Of a DNA stretch of 63,995 nucleotides, positions 8,541 to 16,213 are shown one piece after another. Under the pieces are notes generated by a model. It made no database searches, was not told where the DNA came from, and saw nothing but the letters and a program-made list of their open reading frames with translations. The position numbers were made by a program, and so were the translations under genes. Position 1 is the first letter of the stretch, and each line of letters opens with the position of its first letter. Where the stretch lies: contig JAEENL010000137.1 of assembly GCA_016283775.1 (NCBI GenBank), positions 1-63,995 on the forward strand, written 5' to 3'. Origin of the DNA: Lachnospiraceae bacterium. Lineage in GTDB: Bacteria > Bacillota > Clostridia > Lachnospirales > Lachnospiraceae.

Positions 8541-10475
8541 TTACGCCTTGTTCTTTGCGCGTCTTTCGTCAATAAGCTTCACAAAAGCTTCTCCCGGTTG
8601 GGGTTTTGCATAAAAGAAGCCCTGGAAGAAATCGCATCCGTAGTATGCGAGCACCTGTGCCTGCTCGTCGGTCTCCACGCCTTCCGCGATAAGCTCAAGT
8701 CCAAGCTGTTTCATCATCCTGACGGTCTGACGGAGCACTGTCATGGCATTGTCGTTCTTCATCGCAGACCAGAGCATCGATTTGTCGAGTTTTATGATCG
8801 AGAAGGGATGGTCTACCAGCGTTGAAAGGCCGGAATACCCCGCGCCGTATCCGTCAAGCGCAAAACGTACGCCGTTCTTTATCAGCGCCTGCATGTTCTC
8901 TTTGAAGATCCTGCCCGACACTGCGTCCGCGACCTCAGTCACTTCAAGGCTTATGCGTGAATAGTCGAGCTTGTATTCATCCATGATCTCGATGAACTTT
9001 TCGCTTAAGTCAGGCTGAATGCACTGCAGTGGTGACATGTTGATGCCTATGTATTCTATCCCCTTGGTCCAGAGCTTGTTTTCAGCCATGAAACGGCAGG
9101 TCTCGCGGAGAACATATTCTCCGACGTTTATTATGAGACCTTTTTTCTCTGCTATCGGGATAAATTCGTCGGGGCTTATGAAGCCGAGCTCCTCGTCATA
9201 AAGACGGAGCAGCGCCTCGGCGGAGCCAAAGCTGTCGGTGCTCACGGAATATATCGGCTGATAATAGATGCTGAACCTCTTTTCGGCAAGAGCGTTCTGC
9301 AGCACCTGAAGGACCTGTCCCGTCCTCTTTTTTTCCTCGAGAAGCCTGGACGTTGCTTCAAGTACGAGCTCGCCGCCGTTTTCGGAAGACTTTGCAAGCG
9401 AATATTCAAAAAGATCCATCGCTCCCTCGGATGACTTTATATCCTTGGGGTAGGAAAATCTTGACATGATGACCGAAAGCCTTACGTTTTCATCACTTGT
9501 GCCAAACGTTTCCGTAAAACGTCTTCTGATCTTTCTCACGTACATCTCGACTTCCGAATCACCGTTTACAAGGATGAACGCAAACTGGTTTTCCGAGATG
9601 CTGAAAAGACTGTCGCTGTCTCCGATGTCGATCAGGAAGTTTGCGATGTCGCGGAGCACCACATTTACGCTCTTTATCCCGATAAGCTCACGAAGGTCGT
9701 TCATGCCCTCGACGTGCAGGCCGAGAACGGTGAACTGCCTGTCATCCGAGATCATGCGCTCTACAACCGTCTGAAACGCCAGACGGTTCCTTACGCCGAG
9801 AGCCTGTTCCTCATAGTAGTTGGGGTTTTCCAGCGTGAAAGCCGCGACCAGTATGCACATGACAGAGCCGAAAGTCGTGATGAGAAGCCACGGAAAGATG
9901 ATCTGGACTATCATGCTCTCAAGAAGGACTACGGTGAAGAATATCACCACAAATTTTTCCCTGAACACGAGTTCACGACGCCTTGCGATCATATAGCCAA
10001 CGCCGGTCAGGATGCAGATGAACGATATCGCGTAGGAATAGTAGGTTCCCGGGCCGGAGTGGTAGACAAGGTCGTCGGAAAAGCTGAACACCGCGCCTGT
10101 CCACGGGGAAGAGATGACCAGCGCAAAGTCGATCACGCAGCCTACGATGACCGAATACTTTTCGACACGGTACAGGTCGTGTTCCTTCTGCTTTGCCATC
10201 AGCATCACGTAGTAGATGTAGGAGTAGATGCAGCTGTGCATGCACAGGTTAAAGCCCACCAGAAGGAAATAGTTGAACCACAGCGGGAGGATCTCTATGT
10301 ATTTTATCGCGAGAGCGCTCCCGGCATCAAAGCATGCCGCACCCGTGACGAACAGAAGGATCATGTAAAAAGCCTTTGAACGCCTTGTGGGTATGTTCTT
10401 TTTAAGATTGTACTGAACGATTATAACTATCGCCACCAGAAAGGCGGCTATATCAAATGCGTAAAAATACTCCAT
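8541..10475 (-). CDS. Membrane-bound degenerate GGDEF / EAL-domain protein
   Basis: This 644-residue protein has about seven membrane helices (residues 5-215), then a GGDEF-like domain whose active motif is degenerate (SENQF near 294-298 in place of GGDEF), then an EAL domain (about 385-640). EAL metal and substrate residues seen are E420 (SAEALLRL), N479 (GINMSP), E511/E514 (LEVTEV), K562 or K565, E598 (AEGVE) and Q618. The conserved aspartate pair reads D541-G542 (LDGYGAGYS), so the second aspartate that ligates metal in active cyclic-di-GMP phosphodiesterases is missing. It may be a weak phosphodiesterase or a cyclic-di-GMP receptor. The ribosome site is CCGGAG. It lies directly downstream of the sensory hydrogenase (gap 20 bp). 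Confidence 0.85.
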   Translation of the reverse strand: MEYFYAFDIAAFLVAIVIIVQYNLKKNIPTRRSKAFYMILLFVTGAACFDAGSALAIKYIEILPLWFNYFLLVGFNLCMHSCIYSYIYYVMLMAKQKEHDLYRVEKYSVIVGCVIDFALVISSPWTGAVFSFSDDLVYHSGPGTYYSYAISFICILTGVGYMIARRRELVFREKFVVIFFTVVLLESMIVQIIFPWLLITTFGSVMCILVAAFTLENPNYYEEQALGVRNRLAFQTVVERMISDDRQFTVLGLHVEGMNDLRELIGIKSVNVVLRDIANFLIDIGDSDSLFSISENQFAFILVNGDSEVEMYVRKIRRRFTETFGTSDENVRLSVIMSRFSYPKDIKSSEGAMDLFEYSLAKSSENGGELVLEATSRLLEEKKRTGQVLQVLQNALAEKRFSIYYQPIYSVSTDSFGSAEALLRLYDEELGFISPDEFIPIAEKKGLIINVGEYVLRETCRFMAENKLWTKGIEYIGINMSPLQCIQPDLSEKFIEIMDEYKLDYSRISLEVTEVADAVSGRIFKENMQALIKNGVRFALDGYGAGYSGLSTLVDHPFSIIKLDKSMLWSAMKNDNAMTVLRQTVRMMKQLGLELIAEGVETDEQAQVLAYYGCDFFQGFFYAKPQPGEAFVKLIDERRAKNKA

Positions 10476-10495
10476 TTATGTACTCCGGATAGTCC

Positions 10496-11782
10496 TCATG
10501 CCTTTGACATCTCGTCGGAAAACCTGTGTACATACTCCCTCAGAAGATGTATGCAGTCGAGTTCCTTCGCATCGCCCTTTACTATATCGAGCGCAAGCGC
10601 GTGACATGTGGGCGCGCCGCAGGCTCCGCAGTCAAGTCCGGGAAGCTTTTCCTCGATCTTTTCCGCTTCGTTCATCATCCGTATGCTGTCACGCATATTG
10701 CTTCCGAGGCGGTATACGGGAACATATTCCACATCCTCGGTCCAAAGAGCCTCTTCGGGCGTGATGACATCGGTTACTTCGATATGTTTTTTGGCAACAG
10801 GCATGTATTTTTTAAGATGGTTCATCTTGACGCTCGCAAGGAACGGGTTTTCGATGTTGAGGACACCGCCGACACATCCTCCGTTGCAGGCGTTAAGCTC
10901 TATAAAATCAAGATCGGTGAATTTCTGGTCTTCGAGATCTTCAAGGATCTTTATGACATTTTCGATGCCGTCCGCGGCAAGATAATTTTCACTTAAAAGG
11001 CCTCCCGCCTCTCCGCCGGATATTCCCCAGCCGATACCGATGCGGCCTGCCATTGACAGGTCTTCCGGTTCCTTTATCTCTTTCATGAGAGGAAGGAGCC
11101 TGACATAGACGTCCTTTACCGCGCATACTGCGTCAATATAGCTCTCCTTCTGTCCGAGCGGGGATTTTACCGCGCTCACCTTGGAAGGACAGGGAGAGAT
11201 AAAGATTATGCCTATATCTTCGGGCTTCAGTCCCGTTTTCCTCACTGCCGCTTCGCGCGCTTCTTTTGCGGCTATCTCAACGGGCGGAAGTATGGGAAGA
11301 AGGTGTTCTATGAGATTTGGAAAGCGCACTCGTATAAGCCTTGTTATCGACGGACACGCCGTACTGATAAAAGGCCGCTGTTCCTTGTGTGTGGCAACAT
11401 AATGCCGCGAAAGCTCCGAGACCACTTCCGCCGCGGCACCCACTTCGTAGACATCGTCAAACCCCATTCTCTTTAACGCGGTCAGCACGATGTTCGTATC
11501 GTCAAGATTGTTGAACTGGCCGTAAAGAGAAGGCGCGGGGAGCGCCACCTTGTATCTGTAGTTGTTAAGCACGTCAAGTGAGTCATAAGTCGGAAGCTTT
11601 GCGTGATTCTGGCAAATACGTATGCACTCTCCGCAATCTATGCAGAATTCCTTCGTTATGCACGCTTTTTTGTTCCTCACGCGGATCGCCTGCGTGGGAC
11701 ACCTTTTTATGCAGTTGATGCAGCCTTTACAAAGATCCGGATCCAGATGGACCGAATTTGTAAATGTCTTATCGTTATCCAA
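10496..11782 (-). CDS. Sensory-type (group C/D-like) [FeFe]-hydrogenase homologue
   Basis: The order of domains is two [4Fe-4S] ferredoxin motifs (C18/21/24/28 and C47/50/53/57), an H-cluster domain, and a C-terminal RnfB-like [4Fe-4S] motif (C385, C388, C393, C410). H-cluster ligands are C143 (STACPSI), C198 (SPCPSK), C299 and C303 (NACNGGC), with the spacing of catalytic enzymes. The cysteine before C143, used for proton transfer in catalytic hydrogenases (TSCCP), is alanine here, as in putative sensory enzymes such as HydS. The enzyme is therefore expected to bind an H-cluster but turn over slowly, reading H2 or redox state. The start is TTG at 11782 after GGTGGGG. No PAS domain is present, unlike classical HydS. 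Confidence 0.85.
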   Translation of the reverse strand: MDNDKTFTNSVHLDPDLCKGCINCIKRCPTQAIRVRNKKACITKEFCIDCGECIRICQNHAKLPTYDSLDVLNNYRYKVALPAPSLYGQFNNLDDTNIVLTALKRMGFDDVYEVGAAAEVVSELSRHYVATHKEQRPFISTACPSITRLIRVRFPNLIEHLLPILPPVEIAAKEAREAAVRKTGLKPEDIGIIFISPCPSKVSAVKSPLGQKESYIDAVCAVKDVYVRLLPLMKEIKEPEDLSMAGRIGIGWGISGGEAGGLLSENYLAADGIENVIKILEDLEDQKFTDLDFIELNACNGGCVGGVLNIENPFLASVKMNHLKKYMPVAKKHIEVTDVITPEEALWTEDVEYVPVYRLGSNMRDSIRMMNEAEKIEEKLPGLDCGACGAPTCHALALDIVKGDAKELDCIHLLREYVHRFSDEMSKA

Positions 11783-11812
11783 TACGTTTACCCCACCGGT
11801 CGTACCGGCCTT

Positions 11813-12235
11813 TTACTGATGTACCTTCATCGTTACCGTCGTCCCGACCCCCACGGTCGTTTCGATGTTCATTTCGTCGGAATATTTTTTCATGTTCGGC
11901 AGTCCCATGCCTGCGCCGAATCCGAGCGCGCGCACATTTTCAGGCGCGGTGGAATAACCTGCCTGCATGGCCTTTTCTATGTCGGGGATGCCGGGTCCCT
12001 TGTCTTTCAGCACCATGGTGATGTCTTCCGGAGTTATCTCCACTTCGATCTCGCCGCCGTTCGCATGGATCACCATGTTGATCTCGCCTTCATACATGGC
12101 TATCGCGACCTTCCTGATGACCTCGGGGTCGCATCCCATCTGGCGAAGCCTCTTTTTGACATCGCTGGATGCCTCGCCGGCTCTGGTGAAATCGGTATCG
12201 GAGACGGTATATGTCATTTTAATGGAGTCGCTCAT
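11813..12235 (-). CDS. RsbW-like anti-sigma/serine kinase ATPase
   Basis: A 140-residue single-domain GHKL ATPase. The N-box EGEINMVIHANG, G1 box DKGPGIPDIEKAMQ and G2 box GFGAGMGLPNMKKYSD are all intact, matching the RsbW/SpoIIAB group of serine kinases that hold and release sigma factors or other partners. The ATG at 12235 follows AGAGGAGGTG, so the frame extending to 12334 is not used. It overlaps the end of the upstream DRTGG gene by 17 bases. No anti-anti-sigma partner (STAS) gene is nearby. Here it probably passes on the state of the hydrogenase sensor by phosphorylating an unknown partner (inference). Confidence 0.85.
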   Translation of the reverse strand: MSDSIKMTYTVSDTDFTRAGEASSDVKKRLRQMGCDPEVIRKVAIAMYEGEINMVIHANGGEIEVEITPEDITMVLKDKGPGIPDIEKAMQAGYSTAPENVRALGFGAGMGLPNMKKYSDEMNIETTVGVGTTVTMKVHQ

Positions 12236-12581
12236 AGTCCGCACCTCCTCTAAGCCCCTTTTCGTAAAGGATGCCGCAGGCGGAAAACATTCTGTGACCT
12301 GTGCATATGAGCGGGATCTCCCTTTCTTCGGCAAGTTCTATCATCTGTTCGTCAGGCTTTTTGCTGCGTACAAAAACAATGGCCACAACGTCCATCATTT
12401 CCGCAGTCCTGATGACCTGAGGATTGCAGAGACCGGTAAGGAGTACCGCCCTGTCTTTTACAAACGCGAGCACATCGCTCATCATATCCGACCCGCATGC
12501 CATGTGCACTTCTCTGTCGGCCCACTGTTCGCCGCTTACAAATCTGGCTCCGAGGGCCTCCTGGACCTCTTTGATAGTCAT
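12219..12581 (-). CDS. DRTGG-domain protein (second of two), first gene of the sensor operon
   Basis: A 120-residue protein starting MTIKEVQEALGARFVSGEQW; the DRTGG-type core lies at CGSDMMSDVLAFVKDRAVLLTGLCNPQVIRTAEMMDVVAIVFVRSK (described by key parts). It is a cytoplasmic ligand-binding type domain without catalytic motifs. GGAGGAG lies eight bases before the ATG. A consensus-like promoter sits about 60 bases upstream, making it the first gene of the six-gene operon. A similar protein is encoded at 8165-8506. Both keep the pattern of a hydrophobic strand followed by an S/G-rich turn, but I cannot name the ligand. Confidence 0.7.
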   Translation of the reverse strand: MTIKEVQEALGARFVSGEQWADREVHMACGSDMMSDVLAFVKDRAVLLTGLCNPQVIRTAEMMDVVAIVFVRSKKPDEQMIELAEEREIPLICTGHRMFSACGILYEKGLRGGADYERLH

Positions 12582-12641
12582 ATCCGCTCCTCCGTTTCAT
12601 GATGCTGACATATGTTTTTTACTCATTGCATTATTAAGTAG

Positions 12642-12670
12642 ATTTTATCATTCCGGCACTAACTTTTCAA
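12642..12670 (-). promoter_or_regulatory. Promoter of the sensory hydrogenase operon
   Basis: Minus-strand TTGAAA (plus 12665-12670), 17-bp spacer, TAAAAT (12642-12647). It lies 60 bases upstream of the first DRTGG gene and back to back with the -10 box of the catalytic hydrogenase operon, so a single bound regulator could control both. Confidence 0.6.
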
Positions 12671-12678
12671 GTTTTTAG

Positions 12679-12707
12679 TGGATTTATTGGGAGCTTGGTG
12701 CTATAAT
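12679..12707 (+). promoter_or_regulatory. Promoter of the hydCBA operon
   Basis: A perfect TATAAT (12702-12707) with a weak TGGATT 17 bp upstream. Transcription would start near 12714, leaving a leader of about 110 bases. The weak -35 suggests an activator or another sigma contact. Confidence 0.5.
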
Positions 12708-12731
12708 ATTTGCTATGGACTGTGCCGAAAT

Positions 12732-12777
12732 TTCGTTATTTTTTTAACGAAGTCGTTCGACACCGCTATTCTTGCGG
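12732..12777 (+). other. Two small hairpins in the hydCBA leader
   Basis: TTCGTTA/TAACGAA (12732-12751, T-rich loop) and CCGC/GCGG (12763-12777) lie between the promoter and hydC. Neither has a U-tract long enough to act as a terminator. The first dyad resembles an operator, but it does not match the Rex consensus. Confidence 0.35.
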
Positions 12778-12825
12778 CTTTGAGGCACATGAACAAACAA
12801 CATATCATTTAAAGGAGGTTTCCAA

Positions 12826-13320
12826 ATGAGCTCTAAGATTTGTTCTGTTCCGTTCAAGGGAACAAAAGAGCAGGAAGCTCAGCTGAAGGCCGTTATCAAC
12901 GACCTGAGAGACCAGAGAGGATGCCTTATGCCCATCATGCAGAAGGCTCAGGCCATTTACGGCTATCTCCCCATCGAGGTCCAGACTATGATCGCTGACG
13001 AGCTTAACATCCCGCTTGAGAAGGTTTACGGAGTAGCTACCTTCTATGCACAGTTTGCTTTGTATCCGAAGGGAGAATACCAGATCTCCGTATGTCTCGG
13101 TACAGCATGCTACGTTAAGGGATCCGGCGACGTTTACGACAAGCTTCAGCAAAAGCTCGGCATCACAGGCGGTCAGTGCACTCCCGACGGAAAGTTCTCA
13201 CTTGACGCGTGCCGTTGCATCGGTGCCTGCGGACTTGCTCCCGTTATGACCATCAACGGTGACGTTTACGGCAAGCTCACACCCGACAAGGTTGAAGGCA
13301 TACTTGCAAACTACAAGTAG
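12826..13320 (+). CDS. hydC: Hydrogenase subunit C, NuoE-like [2Fe-2S] protein
   Basis: A 164-residue NuoE/HydC-type subunit with a helical N-terminal domain (residues 15-80, including GYLPIEVQ and VYGVATFYAQF) and a thioredoxin-like [2Fe-2S] domain whose ligands are C90, C95, C131 and C135 (SVCLGTACYVKG; CRCIGACGLAP). In trimeric electron-bifurcating hydrogenases this subunit docks to HydB and couples NAD+ and ferredoxin chemistry. AAAGGAGG precedes the ATG. First gene of the catalytic operon, under the promoter at 12679-12707. Confidence 0.93.
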   Translation: MSSKICSVPFKGTKEQEAQLKAVINDLRDQRGCLMPIMQKAQAIYGYLPIEVQTMIADELNIPLEKVYGVATFYAQFALYPKGEYQISVCLGTACYVKGSGDVYDKLQQKLGITGGQCTPDGKFSLDACRCIGACGLAPVMTINGDVYGKLTPDKVEGILANYK

Positions 13321-13333
13321 GATGATCTAAACT

Positions 13334-13894
13334 ATGATGACAGAATTATCGTTAAATGTATTGGACATCGTGGAAAACTCCACCAAAGCGAAAGCCTCAC
13401 TTGTCTTCATCGGAGTGGAGATCGATTCTGCGGCAGACTCGCTCATCATCAGGATCGATGATGACGGTTGCGGTATGGACAGCGAACAGCTCGCAAGAGT
13501 AACGGATCCTTTTTTCACGACAAGGACCACCAGAAAGGTAGGCCTCGGAGTTCCGTTCTTCAAGCAGTCGGCAGAGATGACTGGAGGAGATTTCATCATC
13601 ACGTCGGAGCCGGGGGTGGGAACAAAGATCACCGCGCGCTATGTCCTCTCCAGTATCGACAGGATGCCGCTCGGAGACATGACGGCTACAATACATCAGC
13701 TTATTCTCATGCATCAGGATTGCGATTTTCTCTATCGTTACAGTTATGACGGAAAAGAGTTCACGCTGGACACAAGAGAACTTCGCGTAGTTTTGGAAGG
13801 AGTCCCCTTCGACGTACCGGACGTTTCGGCCTATATCAAGGATTTCCTCACGGAAAACACCGCTGAGGTGAACGAAGGACATCCGGCAGTCTGA
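13334..13894 (+). CDS. Standalone GHKL ATPase in the hyd operon
   Basis: A 186-residue protein with a histidine-kinase-type ATPase fold: N-box LNVLDIVENSTKAKA, G1 box IDDDGCGMD, an FF motif DPFFTTR, G2 region KVGLGVPFFKQSAEMTGGD, and SEPGVGTKITARY at the end of the fold. It lacks a phospho-accepting histidine domain and sensor, so it is not a complete histidine kinase. The C-terminal 70 residues are a separate small domain (DFLYRYSYDGKEFTLDTREL) of unknown role. It lies 13 bp after hydC and 100 bp before the next gene. As I recall, a gene of this type recurs in clostridial trimeric hydrogenase operons. Function unknown; a regulatory or assembly ATPase is possible. Confidence 0.8.
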   Translation: MMTELSLNVLDIVENSTKAKASLVFIGVEIDSAADSLIIRIDDDGCGMDSEQLARVTDPFFTTRTTRKVGLGVPFFKQSAEMTGGDFIITSEPGVGTKITARYVLSSIDRMPLGDMTATIHQLILMHQDCDFLYRYSYDGKEFTLDTRELRVVLEGVPFDVPDVSAYIKDFLTENTAEVNEGHPAV

Positions 13895-13995
13895 AGTACA
13901 CGGACATCCGCATTTTGTGACATCTGTCACCATTTCAAATACCCCACTTGTCACGTTCACCGTGACAGAACATATTATATCAAGGAGGATCAGAC

Positions 13996-14367
13996 ATGAA
14001 GTCTCTTGCAGAATTAAAAGCAATAAGAGATAAAGTTCAGGGTCAGGTAGGTCTTCGTTCGGAAGCCGAGGCGGGCACCCGTGTGGTTGTCGGCATGGCT
14101 ACATGCGGTATCGCAAGCGGCGCAAGACCTGTTCTCAATGCACTTTCCGAAGCGGTTCAGGAAAAGAAACTTGACAATGTTGCTGTCGTTCAGACAGGCT
14201 GCATCGGTCTCTGCCAGTACGAGCCCATCGTAGAAGTTATCGAGCAGGGCAAGGAAAAGGTCACATACATCAAGATGACTCCCGAGAAGGCAATGGAGGT
14301 CGTAAACCGTCACCTCATCGGAGGCCATGTTGTTACCGAATACACCATTCAGAGCGCACTGAAATAA
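13996..14367 (+). CDS. Thioredoxin-like [2Fe-2S] ferredoxin-domain protein
   Basis: A 123-residue protein with the thioredoxin-like ferredoxin fold of NuoE/HydB N-termini. Cysteines at C37 (MATCGIASGARP), C69 and C73 (QTGCIGLCQ) match three of the usual four ligands; the fourth site is glycine (G42), so either the cluster uses another ligand or the protein no longer binds one. The ATG follows AAGGAGG, and the gene is 12 bp before hydB. It probably supports electron transfer or complex stability in the hydrogenase. Confidence 0.85.
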   Translation: MKSLAELKAIRDKVQGQVGLRSEAEAGTRVVVGMATCGIASGARPVLNALSEAVQEKKLDNVAVVQTGCIGLCQYEPIVEVIEQGKEKVTYIKMTPEKAMEVVNRHLIGGHVVTEYTIQSALK

Positions 14368-14379
14368 GGAGGAAAGCAT

Positions 14380-16194
14380 ATGTATCGTTCACACGTCTTA
14401 GTCTGCGGCGGAACAGGATGTACTTCCTCCGGAAGCCAGCAGATTCAGGATCTGTTAAAGGCCGAGATTGAAAAAGCCGGCCTTTCAAAGGAAGTGTCGG
14501 TCGTTCAGACCGGTTGCCACGGCCTTTGCGCACTCGGCCCCATCATGATCGTATATCCCGAGGGAACTTTCTACTCAATGGTTAAGCCTGAGTACATCCC
14601 CGAGATCGTGCAGGAGCACCTGTTAAAGGGCCGAGTAGTTAAGAAATACGTTTACGAGGAGACCATCGATAACGATGAGATCAAGCCCCTCGTAGAGACC
14701 GCATTCTACAAGAAGCAGCACAGAATAGCTCTTCGTAACTGCGGTGTCATCAACCCCGAAAACATCGACGAGTACATCGGTACCCGCGGATATGAAGCTC
14801 TTGGTAAAGTACTTACCGAGATGACTCCCGAGCAGGTAATCGACACCATCCTCGCTTCCGGTCTTCGCGGCCGCGGCGGCGCAGGTTTCCCCACAGGAAA
14901 GAAATGGCAGCTGGCACGCAACCTCGTTCAGGATGGCGGTCAGAAGTATGTCTGCTGTAACGCCGACGAGGGCGACCCGGGTGCATTCATGGATCGTTCC
15001 GTTCTCGAGGGCGACCCTCACGTAGTACTCGAGGCTATGGCCATAGCAGGTTATGCGATCGGCGCATCCCAGGGTTATATCTATGTTCGTGCCGAGTATC
15101 CCATCGCCGTTGAGCGTCTTACCATCGCCATCGGCCAGGCTCGTGAATACGGCCTTCTCGGAAAGAACATCTTCGGAACCGATTTCAGCTTTGATATCGA
15201 TCTCCGTCTCGGCGCAGGCGCATTCGTTTGCGGTGAGGAAACAGCACTCATGACCTCCATCGAGGGTAACCGCGGTGAGCCCAGACCTCGTCCGCCTTTC
15301 CCTGCAGTAAAGGGTCTTTTCGCACGTCCTACCATCCTCAACAACGTTGAGACATGGGCAAACATCCCTCAGATCATCTTAAACGGTCCCGAATGGTTCG
15401 CAAGCATGGGTACCGAAAAGAGCAAGGGAACAAAGGTATTCGCTCTCGGTGGCAAGATCAACAACACAGGTCTTGTTGAGATCCCGATGGGTACCACTCT
15501 CCGCGAAGTTATCGAAGAGATCGGCGGCGGCATCCCGAACGGCAAGAAGTTCAAGGCTGCTCAGACCGGTGGTCCTTCAGGCGGATGTATCCCTGTTGAG
15601 CATTTCGACGTTCCGATCGACTATGACAACCTCATCGCCATCGGTTCCATGATGGGTTCCGGCGGACTTATCGTTATGGACGAGGACAACTGTATGGTAG
15701 ATATCGCAAAGTTCTTCCTGCAGTTCACCGTTGATGAATCCTGCGGTAAGTGCACACCTTGCCGTATCGGTACAAAGAGACTGTTAGAGATGCTCGAGAA
15801 GGTTACGGACGGAAAGGCTACACTCGAAGACCTCGACAAGATGGAAGAGCTTTGCAACTACATCAAGGCAAACGCTCTCTGCGGACTTGGTCAGACAGCT
15901 CCCAACCCCGTTCTTTCCACTCTCCGTTACTTCAGAGATGAGTATGTGGCTCACGTAGTCGACAAGAAGTGCCCTGCAGGTGTCTGCAAGTCGCTCCTCA
16001 CATACACCATCGATCCCGAAACATGTATCGGTTGCGGAATGTGCGCAAAGGGATGTCCCGCAGACGCCATTTCACGTACCGATTATGTTGCACCCGGCCA
16101 CAAGCTTGCTTCCATGTCCATCGATCCCGCTAAGTGCGTAAAGTGCGGCGCATGCATGGGCACATGTAAGTTCAAGGCTATCAGCAAAAAGTGA
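14380..16194 (+). CDS. hydB: Hydrogenase subunit B, NuoF-like FMN/NAD(H)-binding
   Basis: Domains in order: N-terminal [2Fe-2S] (C9, C14, C46, C50), NuoF flavin domain with NADH loop GRGGAGFPTGKKW and FMN segment CNADEGDPGAFMDRSVL (about residues 190-210), SLBB region, NuoF-type [4Fe-4S] motif ESCGKCTPCRIGT (about 450), and two C-terminal [4Fe-4S] ferredoxin motifs (CIGCGMCAKGCP and CVKCGACMGTCK). The 604-residue length and extra C-terminal clusters are characteristic of HydB in the electron-bifurcating HydABC enzyme, which couples NADH and reduced ferredoxin oxidation to H2 evolution or the reverse. AAGGAGG precedes the ATG. Confidence 0.95.
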   Translation: MYRSHVLVCGGTGCTSSGSQQIQDLLKAEIEKAGLSKEVSVVQTGCHGLCALGPIMIVYPEGTFYSMVKPEYIPEIVQEHLLKGRVVKKYVYEETIDNDEIKPLVETAFYKKQHRIALRNCGVINPENIDEYIGTRGYEALGKVLTEMTPEQVIDTILASGLRGRGGAGFPTGKKWQLARNLVQDGGQKYVCCNADEGDPGAFMDRSVLEGDPHVVLEAMAIAGYAIGASQGYIYVRAEYPIAVERLTIAIGQAREYGLLGKNIFGTDFSFDIDLRLGAGAFVCGEETALMTSIEGNRGEPRPRPPFPAVKGLFARPTILNNVETWANIPQIILNGPEWFASMGTEKSKGTKVFALGGKINNTGLVEIPMGTTLREVIEEIGGGIPNGKKFKAAQTGGPSGGCIPVEHFDVPIDYDNLIAIGSMMGSGGLIVMDEDNCMVDIAKFFLQFTVDESCGKCTPCRIGTKRLLEMLEKVTDGKATLEDLDKMEELCNYIKANALCGLGQTAPNPVLSTLRYFRDEYVAHVVDKKCPAGVCKSLLTYTIDPETCIGCGMCAKGCPADAISRTDYVAPGHKLASMSIDPAKCVKCGACMGTCKFKAISKK

Positions 16195-16213
16195 TACGGA
16201 GGAGGAATCATAC

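Noticed and set aside
12732-12751. Rex operator in the hydCBA leader
   Set aside because: TTCGTTA-N6-TAACGAA differs from the Rex consensus TTGTTAA-N4-TTAACAA in both arms and spacing, so I list only a hairpin.
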